Counted from the first letter of the stretch, positions 1 to 13,031 are shown. The stretch is DNA of 64,000 nucleotides from Chromobotia macracanthus (GCA_036877525.1 JAZGTH010000007.1:11021001-11085000); one strand, 5' to 3'. A program made the numbers and translations. The notes: generated by a model not told the origin, from the letters alone.

Positions 1-1557
1 GTGCCACAGATCAGTGAGGGCATGGATCTTGACATAGGGATATTCTATTCATTTTGACAGCTCAATGGACTGGCTTCACCTCCCTTGTTCTCGGATATAC
101 ATCAGATGCCTTTGGTTATGGCAGTCCCCCGAAACATATCACAATCATTATAACAGAGATTGGCAGACACTGTAATGCCTGTTTTCTGGTCACCTGCTTG
201 TCTTTTTGGTCCATTGTCTTTTGTCGCCTGTCTGATATCTCCATACCCAGTGTTCAAAGTCCAATAATAGTCTACCTACCATACTTTTTTTAAAAAAGTA
301 AAACAGTAGGCATTTTGCAAAGATAAATGTTTTAAACAGTAGTATGTTTTATTGTTACTCGATGTCACCATGCTCTAAATACTGTATATATGTGGCATCC
401 AGTTATCATGTTTGGAAAAGAAAATAAGGTTATATTTTACATTTTTAATTTTGCATAAAAATGTCTTAACATTGAGCAGTTAAATCAAATAATGAGTCAG
501 AGTAGTTGTTATTCAGTTTAGTCCTTGTTCAGTCGTCACACCAGAAGTGGGAAATTGTATTATGTGCAGTGTGCTTTTGTTCTACACTGCACATTTTGTA
601 AATGTAGTCGGTCACACAGGTATTTTTACTAACAATTTGCCATCAAACATGCCATATACTTAATGGAAAGGATTCTTGGTGAGTCATAAAATGCAAGTCT
701 GCAGGGGTTGTTTCTTTGAAAGTCAAAAAAGTAGATACAGGCAACACAAAATTAATACCTACAGCTCCTGACAATATATTGAGGACTTATAAAGCAAAAC
801 AGTCTGAAACAAAACAATCTGTGTGCAAAAAATGGAACATTATTTAAAATATCATTAAACATAATCCATAACCTCAGGCTAACTTCCTGATGCACAATGA
901 CAAATGTCATTTTTGGGTGAACTATCCCTTTAAGAAATAGTAGGGGTAGCATACTACCCCTACTTTTTCTTAAAGTTTACACTATCAACTGCCTGTTCTA
1001 TATAGTATAGAGGATTTATATTAGTGTTTTGAAAATCCCAAAGTGGTATGCGTGTTTTGATGACAATACGTTGTATGCATCTGTGCATGCTTTTATAGCT
1101 GATATAGCCAGCAATCCACAGGAGTTTGTCCCAGTGCTGGTCTTTTGGCTTGCTACATAATTCAAAGTATGTGTGAATATGTAAAGCTTAGTCTTTCTGA
1201 GAATATTGGATCTGGAATGCAACTACTACTGTATATTAAGAAAACCTTTGTCAAAGGATTAAACAAATAATTAACCCAAAAATAAAAACATTTCTGTTAC
1301 TTACTGACTGTAATGTTATTCCAAAACCCTAATCTTATAAAAATTGCCTTCAGGTTTTTTTAGAATACCATGGCCACTCGTGCAGGGTGACCAGGTTATG
1401 TCAAGCTCCATAAAAAAGAAACCCAACATAATAATCACTCTTCTATCGCTTTGTGGCTCAGGCTTGTAGTTTGGGAAAAGAAAAGAAGCTGTACCTAAAA
1501 CAAATAATCAATGATACCTTCCAGCTTCTTTCTTAGCTCTGATTTTACCCTTCACAG
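1..1557. other. Non-coding, probably a VWA8 pseudo-intron
   Basis: No VWA8 exon or other gene is recognisable. An inverted end of the GGATAGTTCACCC dispersed repeat lies at about 888-937 (tttttgggtgaactatccct). The open frames here have no family resemblance I can name. Confidence 0.5.
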
Positions 1558-1699
1558 TTCCATCTTCCCCATCACCCTGGCAGAGCTCCCACAGGTAGGC
1601 AGTGTCACGCAGCAGTGGCTTGGCGTGGAGATTCTCACCATGTTTCTGTTTCACACCATCAAACACCTGACCAAGGCTGAGGAAACGGCTGTCCTGCAG
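1558..1699 (+). pseudogene. vwa8: VWA8 exon remnant 1 (AAA+ region)
   Basis: The acceptor is ttcacag at 1557 and the donor CAG|gtctgt at 1700. The frame T|CC ATC TTC CCC is open and reads SIFPITLAELPQVGSVTQ, then QWLGVEILTMFLFH, then TIKHLTKAEETAVLQ. This matches the VWA8 segment around QWLGPEFLTMFFFH. About seven codons expected between SIFPI and the LAE motif are missing, an in-frame deletion. The strand is set by this match and by the splice sites; the 104-codon opposite-strand frame is a shadow. Confidence 0.8.
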
Positions 1700-1767
1700 G
1701 TCTGTCATATCACCTCCAGGCTCATCTTCAAAGTAAAATTCAATAGCACATTTGACATATACATGCT

Positions 1768-1890
1768 TCATTTGATTACATTTACGTCTACATTTATTTG
1801 TTTGGCAGATGCTTTTATCCAAAGTGTCTTACACTGCATTCAGGGTATACAACTTATTATTATGTGTATTCCCTGGGAACAGGCTAACCT
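1768..1890 (-). mobile_element. SINE/LINE 3' tail fragment
   Basis: Read on the - strand, this gives gtaagacactttggataaaa followed by gcatctgccaaacaaataaatgtag. That is the 3' tail common to fish tRNA-derived SINEs and their partner LINEs. The 5' head is not recognisable. Confidence 0.55.
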
Positions 1891-3588
1891 AATAATTATA
1901 TGCTGCATGTTGCATTGAATCAAATGCTTATTCTATATGCATGATTTTCACCTCCATTTGTGTTGAAAATTCCCAGCGGGTCCTAAAGTAACTTTTTGCC
2001 ACACCTGCCAGTAACATTAGCTATAAATATTTTTTACTAGCCCTGATTTTTTTTATTTCTGATCTTATGACAATATAATTATGCAGCTGTTTATTTAATA
2101 GGTCATTGTGACACTCACAGCGTCATATACAAGATGAAACATTTAACTTTCCTTGTGGAAACACCCTGGTTTGAGTTAAGAAATATGGAATTTAAAAGTT
2201 TGAAGGAAGGAGGCTGTATGGTCACCTCTTACTCTTTCTTAGATTATCTTAGATTATTTTAGTTGCATGTACCATATACTGGATTTATGTTGAGTCAGCT
2301 ATGATTTTATGCTCAATGTGCTTTTTTACATATCCCAAATGTTCCTAAAGAGGCAGTAGAGCAGCTGCTACACCTGACAACAGCCTGAGAAAGTCCAGTG
2401 ATCTAACAGTGAGCTTTTCAATGTTACGTCTTTGACACTTTCAGAGGCAGAGGCCAAAGTAATTCTTTTTTGACCACCAGTAAAATTTTACGTGCAGTTT
2501 GAGGAGAATGCAACACATTCCTTGCCAAGTGGTGGCAGAAGAGCAAACTTATATAAAGAGATAAGTAGGTTCTTTAGGTAGGCTACCTTACATGAACCTG
2601 TATTAGGGCTACAAAAGAACATCTATTTAGCACCACATACTGTATAATTCCCTGCTTAGGAACTGCTTACTCAGCTGCTTACTTGTGATAAGTTAGTTCT
2701 GTCCCAGAAACCCCAAAGATGCTGTTGGGCGGGGTTAGAAAACTCTTGGATTTCATCAAAAATCTTGTGTCTGTGTTTTCCAAAGATAAAGGTCTTACGG
2801 GTTTGAAACAACATGAAGGCGAGTAATTTATGACAGAATTTTCATTTTAGGTCACTCTGATGGCTTGGGCGGAGCCAGAGCTGTTAATCACCCCCCTACA
2901 ATGGTTAGTCTGCTGCCAGCTTTGATACAAACTTTTCTAGAGCTAATCAATCCCCAGCTGAAACAAGACACACTCCATTTTTCACTTTCAATTTGAATTA
3001 AATCATAACACTGAAGCAAGGTTGGTTGCAGCTTCTGGTTCACACAGACTTTAAGAGTGTAGGGAGACAGATTTGATTGCTCTTTTTTGCCACTATTTCT
3101 GTTTCCATGGTAACTCTGGTCTCTATTTAAGATTGTGGATATTTGTGTAGTTCTTGACTGGACATTTGGCTATTAAAAATTATTAAATTTTTTTAATCAG
3201 ACTGAGATTAGCTTGAAATTTCAGAGCTCTTGGTAGTTTATGTTATTGATCGGATATGATCAAAATCAATTTCTCTGTGGAGAAAATGACTGCAATTTTT
3301 TTCTTCCAGAGCCCTGCTGTTGCACCCCTATTGGCATGTAGATAATTAGTTGTGTTTATGATCTCAGGTGCTCTGCTATAACTGCTCTACACCATACAGT
3401 ACATATCCACTCAAAAACACGTGTGTCATTTCATGTGTCATTTAACTCCACACTGTGTGAAAGCTGACAGATGAGTCAAAGTCAAGGTGTGAGTGGTGTG
3501 CATCTTTATCTTTGTAATACTTCAATTGTGAGGAAATATGTTATGTAAAAAAAATTATCATTGTTGTGTCTGTGTGTTTTATATTCAG
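1891..3588. other. Pseudo-intron, expected VWA8 exon not found
   Basis: VWA8 has roughly 29 codons between the sequences of remnants 1 and 2 that I could not find here. The stretch at 2700-2862 is a - strand fragment of the long GGATAGTTCACCC-type element (ggtcttacgggtttgaaaca followed by gagtaatttatgacagaatt). The rest is unremarkable AT-rich DNA. Confidence 0.5.
2700..2862 (-). repeat. Fragment of GGATAGTTCACCC dispersed element
   Basis: It contains tttcatcaaaaatcttgtgt, then aaaggtcttacgggtttg, then gagtaatttatgacagaatt. This is the inward-to-outward order of one end of the element that is nearly complete at 44.29-45.03 kb. Confidence 0.6.
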
Positions 3589-3704
3589 GCGTTGTCCCTT
3601 GTATCTTCATTGTCCACCAGGCAGCTGCTAAGAATCTGTTGATGTCTTTCTCAGTATCTACAGGAGAGCATTGCTCACGCTGTGAACGAAGCATGTCTGT
3701 CCAG
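3589..3704 (+). pseudogene. vwa8: VWA8 exon remnant 2, premature stop
   Basis: The acceptor is atattcag and the donor CCAG|gtaaac. The frame from 3589 reads ALSLVSSLSTRQLLRIC, stop (TGA 3640-3642), then CLSQYLQESIAHAVNEACLS plus a split Arg codon. VWA8 has SLSTRQLLRISRRLSQY here. The TGA sits where Arg is expected and the next codon is TGT where another Arg is expected. Both changes fit C-to-T loss at adjacent CpG sites (CGA CGT to TGA TGT). An overlapping frame stays open but does not resemble VWA8. Confidence 0.85.
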
Positions 3705-3950
3705 GTAAACAAACTCAAACACGTTTACAGACGGCTTAATGACATCATTATACATATTTATCCTCTCTGTTTACACTAAATTTAACACATCTAAACAACC
3801 TCAGAAATAATTAACTTTGCTTACAAAAACAATGTCAGATTGTTGCTGTAAGACATTACACATTTCACCATTTAATGCATCCTTATACCTGCCTGAAGTA
3901 TAGAAAAATTGGTAAGCATGATGTAGGGTTTCTGTCTGTTGGATTTGTAG

Positions 3951-4054
3951 GTTCCTCCCCAACCTGGTTCGCTTGTCTCTTTAGAACAGTCTTGTCAACT
4001 GCTCAATAGAGGATCATCCTGACCCAGGGGTTGAACAGGACCATCACCATACCT
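3951..4054 (+). pseudogene. vwa8: VWA8 exon remnant 3, premature stop
   Basis: The acceptor is gatttgtag and the donor ACCT|gtgagt. The leading G completes the Arg codon begun in remnant 2. The frame reads FLPNLVRLSL, stop (TAG 3982-3984), then NSLVNCSIEDHPDPGVEQ and DHHHT. VWA8 has FLPSLARSALEKNL here, so the stop replaces Glu (GAG to TAG). The length matches the family with no indel. Confidence 0.8.
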
Positions 4055-4502
4055 GTGAGTGATATTATAGCCAGCACAATATGAGCTCAGACCACAGCTC
4101 AGAATTTAACAGCGGTTTCCCTTTCAGTTCATGGCTTTGAATTCACTTCCACAAGATGTTAAATTGTAATTTGATTTGGAATTACAGGAAGGGGAATTTA
4201 CTGAATTGAATTGTAATTTAAAATTCATTCTTAATTCACCCCGAATGGCCATGACATTGAGCGATGCTTCTGTAATTTAAGCAGCCTGACCCAATATTTT
4301 TGTCAGATATTTCCCATTTCTCCCCACATCTTGAAGAGACCCTTTCAGAGTATTACTTTTCAGAAATTCCTCTATGTGGTGCCTGAAATGTGTTGATAGT
4401 TGGAAATGATTTTAGGCTGCATTTCCAAGATCCTAGTCAGTGACATGGCTGAATAGATGATCTCTCTGTCCAGTAAAATCTCCTTTTACTGTCCCCCATT
4501 AG

Positions 4503-4609
4503 GCATGGTAATAGATGGACTTGTAACCATTGGGAATGTCTCTGCTCCAGTGTACAGCCCAGATGAGAAGATGAATGTCCCAGACGTGCTTTTAAATGAA
4601 AATGTTCAG
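4503..4609 (+). pseudogene. vwa8: VWA8 exon remnant 4, open
   Basis: The acceptor is ccccattag and the donor TTCAG|gtaagc. With the last base of remnant 3 it starts at a Cys codon and reads MVIDGLVTIGNVSAPVYSPD, then EKMNVPDVLLNENVQ. VWA8 has IGAVSAPIYNAHEKMKVPDV here. No stop or frameshift is present. Confidence 0.85.
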
Positions 4610-7479
4610 GTAAGCTTATTACCTATTTATTACCAGCAGGTAACATTATGATCCTCTACAGCCAAGAGGCAGAGCAGGGCTTCACTCACTCATATGATAC
4701 TATCACCAGTAGTTAAGCACCAATATGGCTGAGCCAAGAACTGATAATAAACACCTTGTTGTGGAATTACATGCATATTACAAATGGAAAAAATGGCACA
4801 AGCAATATACCTTAACAAATTAACATCTGTTATATTTGATGAGCACTGTCAATATTCATAATAATAATTACATTTTCAAAATTATAAGCAAATAGCATAC
4901 TGGCAATGGTACTGTGTTGTGCTCCCTGGTAGTGCTCACTCGTGTGGTTTGAGAATAGCTCAGTCACAATCTCTCTGTCTACGCCTGAGTAGAGCACTGT
5001 ATTGACAGGTCCACAAAGAAACAGGGTGTAATTGTATTTCATTATTAGCCATCTGAAGGTCTTCCCATTGAGGCATTTTCACTATCTAGAGTTAAGCCTC
5101 TTAGTACTGTCATCTAATCAGACATAATCAAACTGCATTATTTCTTATGCACTGTACGTTCATCTAGATAGAGATCGGTTTCTTTATGGACACTCACCAC
5201 GGATGATCATCACACCCTTTCCGTGACTTTCTTATGTTCGATGTAACACCCAGAGTATTCTAGGATTTAAAGGTAAAAGGTGTAATGTGGCACCAAACAG
5301 AACTGCAAAAATAATGACTATTTTCAGACAGTTTCAAACATTCCTATCTGTCTATATTTGGACAAAAAGTTTGTCTGCTCCAAATTCATGCCATTGGTTA
5401 AAAAAGGTTGTTATTTCCGGCTCAACTAAGACACTCAAACAAATTGCAAATCCATTCAGTGACACTAGTAGCACAGAAATGACACACTTCATTAAGGGTG
5501 AAAGGCTTCACAGTTCGACTATATAGACCATTATAACACTTTTAGAAATGACTAAATTGCACAGAGATTTTGTTGGCTTCATGTGAGCAGAAAGCGAGGG
5601 GTGACCCAGATATTCTGGTACTGCCACCTCTCCTCTCTCTTCAGAGACCCAGAAATAGGTGGAGAAAAAGTTCCTCTTGTCCCACTTTTCAATGACCTGC
5701 TTTTTTGTCTTTGGAGCACTAGAAGGACAAGTGCAGTAGTCCACTGAGGCGTAAATGAGGACGCGTCCCCTTGACTCATGACACAACTCTGATATCCGCC
5801 CACATTTCCTGTGTTGTATAATGTGTCTGTGCTGTAAACAGCATCATTCTTATGTGTCCTTATGTTGTTAATTCATGCTTTTTGCAACCATTATTGACAA
5901 ACCAGAATTCTGTTGCCACTCATAACTTGCTATTTTTGTGTTTTTTGATGGTACTGATGCTTTTTCCTGGCCATTTGAATGTTTTAGTGCAGGAGCAGTC
6001 ACAAATCAGGTCACATGACACACAGTGGATTCACAGATCTGAGCTTGGATTTGTTTCTAATTTAATACAATTGTATTATTAGATTATCAGTAACTTTCAG
6101 ATTCGTAATGATACCAGAAAGGTAGAATTTAACTTATAATTTACTTAATTTATATTTACTTTTAATTTATACATATAATATTATATTTATATTTTATATG
6201 TATTATATTTAATCTGTAAAGTACTGTAAACCTAGAACAAACTCCATCACAGGAATTATGATAATAATGCATAACTAGAAATTTAAACTTGAAAGTTTAG
6301 TCCCACCTAAAAAAGGATGATAGATTAAACTTTATATCTCAAATTATAAACTGGGGTTAATGTATAATTCATGTTTCAATCAGAACTCTGATTGATCTTT
6401 ATGATCTCTACAATGATCTTTACTCTGAAACACTAGTTTTCTTCCATTGTGTGTTATTGTAGCCATGAATTTAGCTTTTTTAAAGGGACAAATCAAAATA
6501 ATATTTTGTGATAATCCACATTATGCCACACATGCTGACACTAAATCTTAAAGGCACATTATATAAGATTTTTGCATTAAAGTATTCAGAAACCACTTGC
6601 ACAGTGTTATTTTTTTATTTGTGTACTTACGTTATCACATATTTTTTTAAGTATTTGTAAATCCAGAGAAGTTCACAATTTTAAATAGTGCACAGTCCCA
6701 TGTTACTTGTCGTCTATCAATGACGGAATATATTTGTGTTATTCCGAACATTCATTACCTTTTACAGCAGGTTCTGTGTATAATATGTACCTATACAGTT
6801 AATATTGCACTTGGTTTGTACTTTGGTAATTAAAGCTGTTCATCAAATCCAGTGAGCTAATCTTTGGCAGTGTAATTAATTATAGTATATGTTACACATA
6901 AATAGTAAATGTTACACATAAATTTTTTGCAGATACTGTGGGGATGTTAAAATGTACTTTAGTATTGCTCATGTGAACACATAAAGCTGTGCACCATTAA
7001 CCCACCAATTCATTTTACATCTAAAGTCACATATCAGTAATAATATAGCATTAAACATAACATAAAACGTAATTAAAATGACAAAATATTGTGATCAAAC
7101 ACAGGTAATAAAACTTTTATTCAATACCTCATCCTTGATAATGATTCGTGAATGCCCTGTAATTGATTTTCATCATCTCTGGATGGTGAAGATGACATTT
7201 TTCATGTTCCAAACTCTTTCACAACGCCTTCAAGAGCCGCCTTTATTATTGTTTTAAAAATGCGACCTCTAGAGGCGAAAATTATATATTGTACCTTATT
7301 GTACTGAATTCGGACCATTCATTTATCATTTAAAAAATAATGATATTTAAAAAATGATTTTTTATAAAAATCTAAAAACGTTGTTTATTACCAGAAATAA
7401 ACAGAAAGAATTCCCAGATTTTTAGTGTAAGTTTTATTTGTGGTCTGACTGTAAAATGTGTTTTTCTGTTTGTTCGCAG
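4610..7479. other. Pseudo-intron, nothing coding seen
   Basis: AT-rich DNA with no recognisable exon or family repeat. A 92-codon frame on the - strand at 5508-5786 has no motif I recognise. A run of TATATTA-type simple sequence lies at about 6150-6215. Confidence 0.45.
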
Positions 7480-7550
7480 CACATGATGGTGATACAGGAC
7501 ATACTGAGGACTTCCTGTTGGTGGAACACCTGCTTCTGGTGGGGAACCAG
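7480..7550 (+). pseudogene. vwa8: VWA8 exon remnant 5, -1 frameshift
   Basis: The acceptor is tgttcgcag and the donor AACCAG|gtaact. The first frame reads HMMVIQDILR. After a single-base loss at about 7509-7511 the next frame reads FLLVEHLLLVGNQ. VWA8 has DFLLGEHLLLVGNQ just before its P-loop. The exon is 71 bases where 72 (24 codons) are expected, which agrees with a one-base deletion. Confidence 0.85.
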
Positions 7551-8461
7551 GTAACTGAGAATGAGGATCCCATCTGTAGAATGGTAGTCTGCAGAGAGAT
7601 CTGTCCACTCCAATAACAAGAGACAGCAAGACACGAGTACTTACAGTGCAGTAGCCAAAGGCAGTGGCATTGCACCAGCTGTGGTTTTAAAGCATCTGTC
7701 CACCAGCTACCATTATGAATAGATCGCTGTTTGCCCTACAGAGCCCAGGCACTCGCCCACTGTCTGCATTTCAGACCTGAGGGTTTCCTGGGATTGTGTA
7801 TGGAAAGAGAGTGGGTGTAAACTGGCTGATGTCACTTTTATAGTTTAGAGATTGACTTGATTGACTTCACAGGGTATGTTTATGATGATAACACATATGT
7901 ATGAAAATAATAGTTGTTTTTAGTTACTTTCATGTATTCTTTACCCAGGCCTTCTGGAACTAGAGCTTGAATGATGGATGTTTTTTTTTAAAAAATTTAA
8001 TCAAATCAAATGTACAAGTAAAATATATATATAAAAATGAATAATGTTATGTTTTGACTTAATATTTTATTTAAAGTCCACGTGAACTGAAAGAAACAGT
8101 GTTCTGACATGGTGTTTCAAAGCTCACATCAGACTAAATGTTGGAGGAAAGTGGTTAACAGCTCCAACCATGCCGTCAGATTGACATCATCAGAGAAGGT
8201 CTGCCGTTCATTTTCAGATTTTGATTAAAGATTACGTAAGCATGTGAATTAAAACATGGTGTGCACAAATGAATAATTTATAATGTTATTTTGTCTAGGA
8301 TAAGGTTAACAAAAGGCAACTTGATTTTGAATTCCATTTCTTTGTGTTTTGTGGACACAACAAAATAACATTAATTTCAAATGACAGAAGCATGAGTAAA
8401 TTATCCCAGAATTTACATAATTTCACATACAAGTCTCAATATGATTTTACTTTGTTTACAG

Positions 8462-8519
8462 GGTGTTGACCGATTTTTGCATTAATGAACAGACTGAGGG
8501 TATCTTTTCAGTTCCACAG
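8462..8519 (+). pseudogene. vwa8: VWA8 exon remnant 6, P-loop deleted
   Basis: The acceptor is tttacag and the donor CACAG|gtaaaa. The exon should begin with the AAA+ Walker A loop (GVGKNK) and run to a Tyr-Leu-Gln-Leu-His segment. Here GG is followed directly by VDRFLH, then stops, then a shifted frame giving MNRLR. The exon is 58 bases where about 77 are expected, so about 19 bases are lost, mostly the P-loop codons. The last two bases plus the first of remnant 7 still form the expected split Arg codon. Confidence 0.75.
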
Positions 8520-10200
8520 GTAAAAATGCTCCCTGAGTTCTCCTCAGAAAAAAACAGTCTAATTGCTCTCCTGGAGAGAAACTGCTCTCCTGAAGACTCA
8601 ATTATACACACCAAGAACAAGACCGGGTTACGTGGCCACACTGGGAATGACCCATATCCATTGACATCATGTGTGTTTTAATGTGCCTAAAGCTTTTCTT
8701 CGTTAGTGAATAAGAGAGTATTGAAACCTCTCTGAACAGCGTGAAGGAAACAGCAGAAAAACAGGGACACTTTTCATTTCAGCTCTTTTTTTATCAGAAA
8801 GATAAACATCTGGTCACAGATGCATCATGCACGACAGCAGTGTTTTCCATTAGAAAGTGGAACTTCCTTTTCTAGACTCACTGAGTGCCTGAAATATAAA
8901 GTCTCCTTTCTAAGGTCTCCTCTCTAAGGCTAGAGTGAGCTATTTTAATCTCTGATAAATTAGAACAACTGTCAACAGGACATAGTGAACTGCCATTAAA
9001 GGAATAGTTCAGCCCTAAAAAAGAAAATTTGTCATGATATATCTAATATTCTCCTGTATTATTTTCTTTACTTTGTGAAACATAAATGGAGATGATAGAT
9101 AGTACATCCGAGTTACTTTCAATTCACGGAAAAGGTTGATGATTTGTACTGCCAATGCGCAAAAAGAAAACAATAAAAGAAGTTCATGCAACTTGAGTGC
9201 TATATTCCAAGTCCTAGGGAGGCAAAAATACATTTATGTAAGGAATAGCCTTCAGGTCATTCATAACAAATAATCTTCCCCTTCGTGATAGCTTTCAAAT
9301 CTCATTTGGTCTGGCATATTTTTTGAGCTTGCAATGTCAGTCACATTGGGGTGTAATGATTCACTGTTTTTCTCCATGCATAGATTACAAATCCTGGCAA
9401 TTCATATGCATTGATTATAAAATGAGATTTTTGAATTGTGCATCGATTGCTGTGGGTTACTAATCGATCTAAAAAAAAATGAACAGATTGCGATTCAACA
9501 GGCTAAAGTAGAATTATATAATGTCATTACTCTCTGATTCACTCCTGTTGTAGATGTAGTCTGCATGCACGTGTTTACATTTACACACATGACAAATCTT
9601 TCAGTTTAACAATTTTAATGTAAATGTCGCAGCTGCTGATGAAATCTAGAAATCAGGCTGATACTGAGAAATCCCGCACTGAGAAATGCAGAATGGAAAC
9701 AAGCACAACCACATATGTTTAAAATACAAATTTGATTACGAATTAAATTGATTAATCGTGAATTGAATTTCAGTAACTGTGACTTGATTACTGTATTTTA
9801 TGTAGTGATGCAGATGCTTTTAACCCATAAAGATAATACAACTGCTTCAACGATCATGAGATGCCCCGGGTTTTTTTTTGTTTTGTGTTGCACTGCCTAA
9901 AGGGATAGTTTACTCAGAAGTGAAAATTTTGTCTTTATTTATTAATTTTTGTGTTGTTTAAACCCCATACAATGTTTTTTATTATTCTGAACCAAAACTG
10001 AGAATTTAAAAAAAATTATTCTTACAATGACAGTTGATTGGATCTGTATTGTCGAAACCTTCATAAAATAATTCAGTATAGCTTATGTCTTATATTTGAG
10101 TGTTTTGTAAGTAAACAAATAGGTTTGGTTAAAACCCAAGTAAAATATATTTCATTTTTATATAAAAATCTTGATCTCTGCCATATCTCTACATAAATGT
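8520..10200. other. Pseudo-intron with repeat fragments
   Basis: A GGATAGTTCACCC-like end lies at about 8999-9050 (ggaatagttcagccctaaaa) and another at 9899-9940 (aagggatagtttactcagaa). The segment from about 9348 to 9800 (gggtgtaatgattcactgtt, then atcgattgctgtgggttact) looks like a decayed MITE. No exon is seen. Confidence 0.45.
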
Positions 10201-12640
10201 TCACAAGAGTGCACGAAAACAACTGTTATTCTGTGTTTTTGCATGTGTATATCGCCACCTAATGTGTAAACAATGGTCTTGTTTGCATTCAATATGCAAC
10301 AAAGTCAGTTCTCCTACAAACATCCTACCCTGCCAGATTTTAATGCAAGCTTCCGGAACTGTGTTAGCTACTATTAAGATTGACGAGTCTGCTATCAGTT
10401 CTGTACATAATTGGTATCCCCTGTGGCAGCTCTTTACAAATAAGATGGAGTATAGCTGCAATGAAGATGGCAAACAGAGTGGGTGCAATGATGCATCCCT
10501 GTTTGACCCCTGTTCTACTGTAAAAGGCTTCGACTCGGTGCCACCGCGGCTGAGCACTGTGGCTGACATGCCATCATGAAGGAGCCTCAGTATTGTAATA
10601 TACTTGTCATGGCAGCCGTACCTTGATAGTATACTCCACAGGGCCTGGTGGTGTACCGTGTCGAAAGCCTTTGTCAGGCCTATAAAGGCCATGTACAAAG
10701 GCTGCCTTTGTTCACTGCATTTTTCCTGTAGTTGCCGTGCTGTGAATATCATATCTGCTGTACCTCTGCATGGGCGGAAGCCACATTGTGACTCTCGGAG
10801 TTCTTTCTCCGACAGTGGTAGTAGTCGGTTTGCAAGAACACGAGCAAGGACTTTACCTGTAGTTGACAGGAGCGAGATGCCCCTGTAATTTCCACATTCG
10901 GCCTTGTCCCCCTTCTTAAATATGGTTACAATTAGAGCTCTGATCCACCTTTCTTTAAGATGTCAGCTGGGATCCCATCCGGCCTGGCGGCCTTGTTGTT
11001 CTTAAGACTCCTGATGGCATCTTGAACCTCTGTTATAGTTGGAGGTTCTCCATGTCCTCTCTGATGGGACTTTGGGGGATATATTTGGAAATGTCAATTT
11101 CAGTTGAGCTGTCACTGTTGAGGAGTTCTTGGAAATGCTCCTTCCATCTGCCATTAATGGACCCGTTGTTCTTCAGCAGCACCTGACCGACCTTTGTGTG
11201 CAGGGGGTTTAGGCCATGGTTGTGTGGACCATAGATGGCCTTGGTAGCACTAAAAAAGCCCCTGGTATCACCAGAATCTGCCATTCTCTGGAATTCAAGG
11301 GCCTTTTCTTTCCACCAAGAGTTTTGTAGCTCCCTTATCCATCTGTGGACATCTGCCTTCGCTCTGTAGTGAGCCAGCCTTTTGGCCTTGCAAGTTACAT
11401 CATTTTGCCAGGCACAGAAGGCTTTCCTTTTCTTGGAGATGAGTTGTTCTATCTCGGTGTCATTCTCATCAAACCAGTCCTGATGTTGTCTGGACTTGTA
11501 CCCAAGAATGGTTTTGCAGGTAGCAAGGATGGTAGACTTTAACAGACTCCAGTGCCCTTCAATGTCATCAGGGTATTCTTGTTGGAGGCTTTCTGCAAAA
11601 GAGACCTGAAGTTGCTGCTGGGTGGAAGTTTCATCAAGACTATCAAGGTTCAGTCTTGGCCGGATCTGCTTTTTTGAGTTCTCCTAGTTAAATTGACATT
11701 GTGGACCGGATAAGGCGATGATCTGTCCAGCAGTCATCTGCATTGACCATTGCCCCTGTGATGTTCACATCACGGCGGTCCCTGGCTCGTACAATGACAA
11801 TAGTCATTGAGATGCCACTGTTTGGAGTGGGGGTGTCTCCAAGATGCCTTGAATTTGTTTTTCTGACGAAAGAGAGTATTAGTGATGGTGAGATCATGCT
11901 TAACACAGTTGCTGAGAAGCATAACTCCATTAGAGTTGTTCCTAAAGCCTTCCTTTCCCATAGTGCCTTTCCAGAGGTGTTTATCCCTACCAACCCTGGC
12001 ATTAAAGTCTCAGAGAAGAATGATGTTATCTTCTTTGGGGATTCTGGCCAGTATCTTGTCTAAGCAAGCATAGAAGGTCTCTTTTACTTGTGTGGCTCAA
12101 TCAATCTGGTGTGTTCTCAATTCTCTAGCAATAATTGCGGTTCTCCTCTCTGGTCTATCACTGGTTGCACTATCCATGAGTGCCTGCACATTTCAGGCTC
12201 CAAAGTAAATAGGTTTGAGGCAGACTATTTTTAGGGCACCTTTTCTAGCTCCTTCCACTTGTGGGGTGAGCAGAGTGGATCCTAAAGAGGGCTGCTCAGT
12301 CGTGGGTGCAGCTGCCAAAGGGCTCTTTCTGCCTTGTTCCATAAGCCCAGTGACTGAATCTAGCACTTACCGCCTAATGTGCCAGTTTATGACTAGGGGC
12401 TTCAAGATCTCACAATCCTACCCCCGTCGCCACTTTCTGGTCACCATAGGACTTAAACCAGGATGTTTGAGTGGTTTCCCAAAGAGGATGCCTGTGTGTG
12501 ATTTTGTTTAATGTGGGGAGACTGGTGCACAAACAGCCACCACATGGTCCTTGACAGTAATGGGTCAGAATCCAGTGGCATACAAGACTTGGAGTACAAG
12601 ACAACTGGGGACCCTTGATTTCCAACCAACTATTAAACTG
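10201..12640 (-). mobile_element. Degraded APE-type LINE (endonuclease + RT)
   Basis: On the - strand the order is endonuclease then reverse transcriptase. Endonuclease N-terminal sequence (NVQALMDSATSDRPERRTAI) lies at about 12110-12200. It jumps directly to TQVKETFYACLDKILARIPK at about 12010-12095, so much of the domain is deleted. Endonuclease C-terminal sequence (HSKQWHLNDY, then DDCWTDHRLIRS in another frame) is at 11690-11960. A linker (GRWKEHFQELLNSDSSTEID) is at 11033-11284. RT motif A appears as FIGLTKAFDTVHHQALW near 10680, with Gly where the catalytic Asp of FIDLTKAFD is expected. No YADD motif follows. Several frame changes are present. It resembles the jockey/CR1/I-type APE retrotransposons; I cannot name the clade. 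It is inactive. Confidence 0.85.
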
Positions 12641-13031
12641 TACCATAAATTGTTTCTTAAGCTTATATTGCACTATACAATCAGTTCTTTAAGGTCGCTT
12701 TAGCAGCTGCATTTGCGGAAAAGCTTTTAAGTACCTGACACTGTACAGAGCCCCTTCCCTCAAAGAATCGTTAGTGTTTAGCGATTGACAATTGTAATTG
12801 TAATTGTATTAGAAGGTGAAACTTCATTTGCATACTGAGCATTACACCTTCCCTAATTCATTTTAATAAAACTGCGGGATCTCAGTAATTATATAATCTT
12901 TGATATGACTTCATTTTGTGTCAGTAGGTGGACAGTAGGTATACATTGCCATCCATCAGCCATGGAAAACCTGGAAATATTAGTGAGTTTTTTAAATTGT
13001 GATTTCCATGCCTGGACAGTTATGGAAAGTA
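12641..13031. other. Spacer between LINE and Tc1 element
   Basis: No coding sequence or named repeat was seen. It ends in the TA (13030-13031) that serves as the Tc1 target site. Confidence 0.4.

Noticed and set aside
1508..1822. A 104-codon - strand frame with exon-like composition
   Set aside because: It is the shadow of VWA8 remnant 1 on the + strand, which has the correct splice sites and protein match.
11743..12511. Several + strand frames of 63-106 codons
   Set aside because: They are antisense to the endonuclease part of the LINE and have no resemblance of their own.
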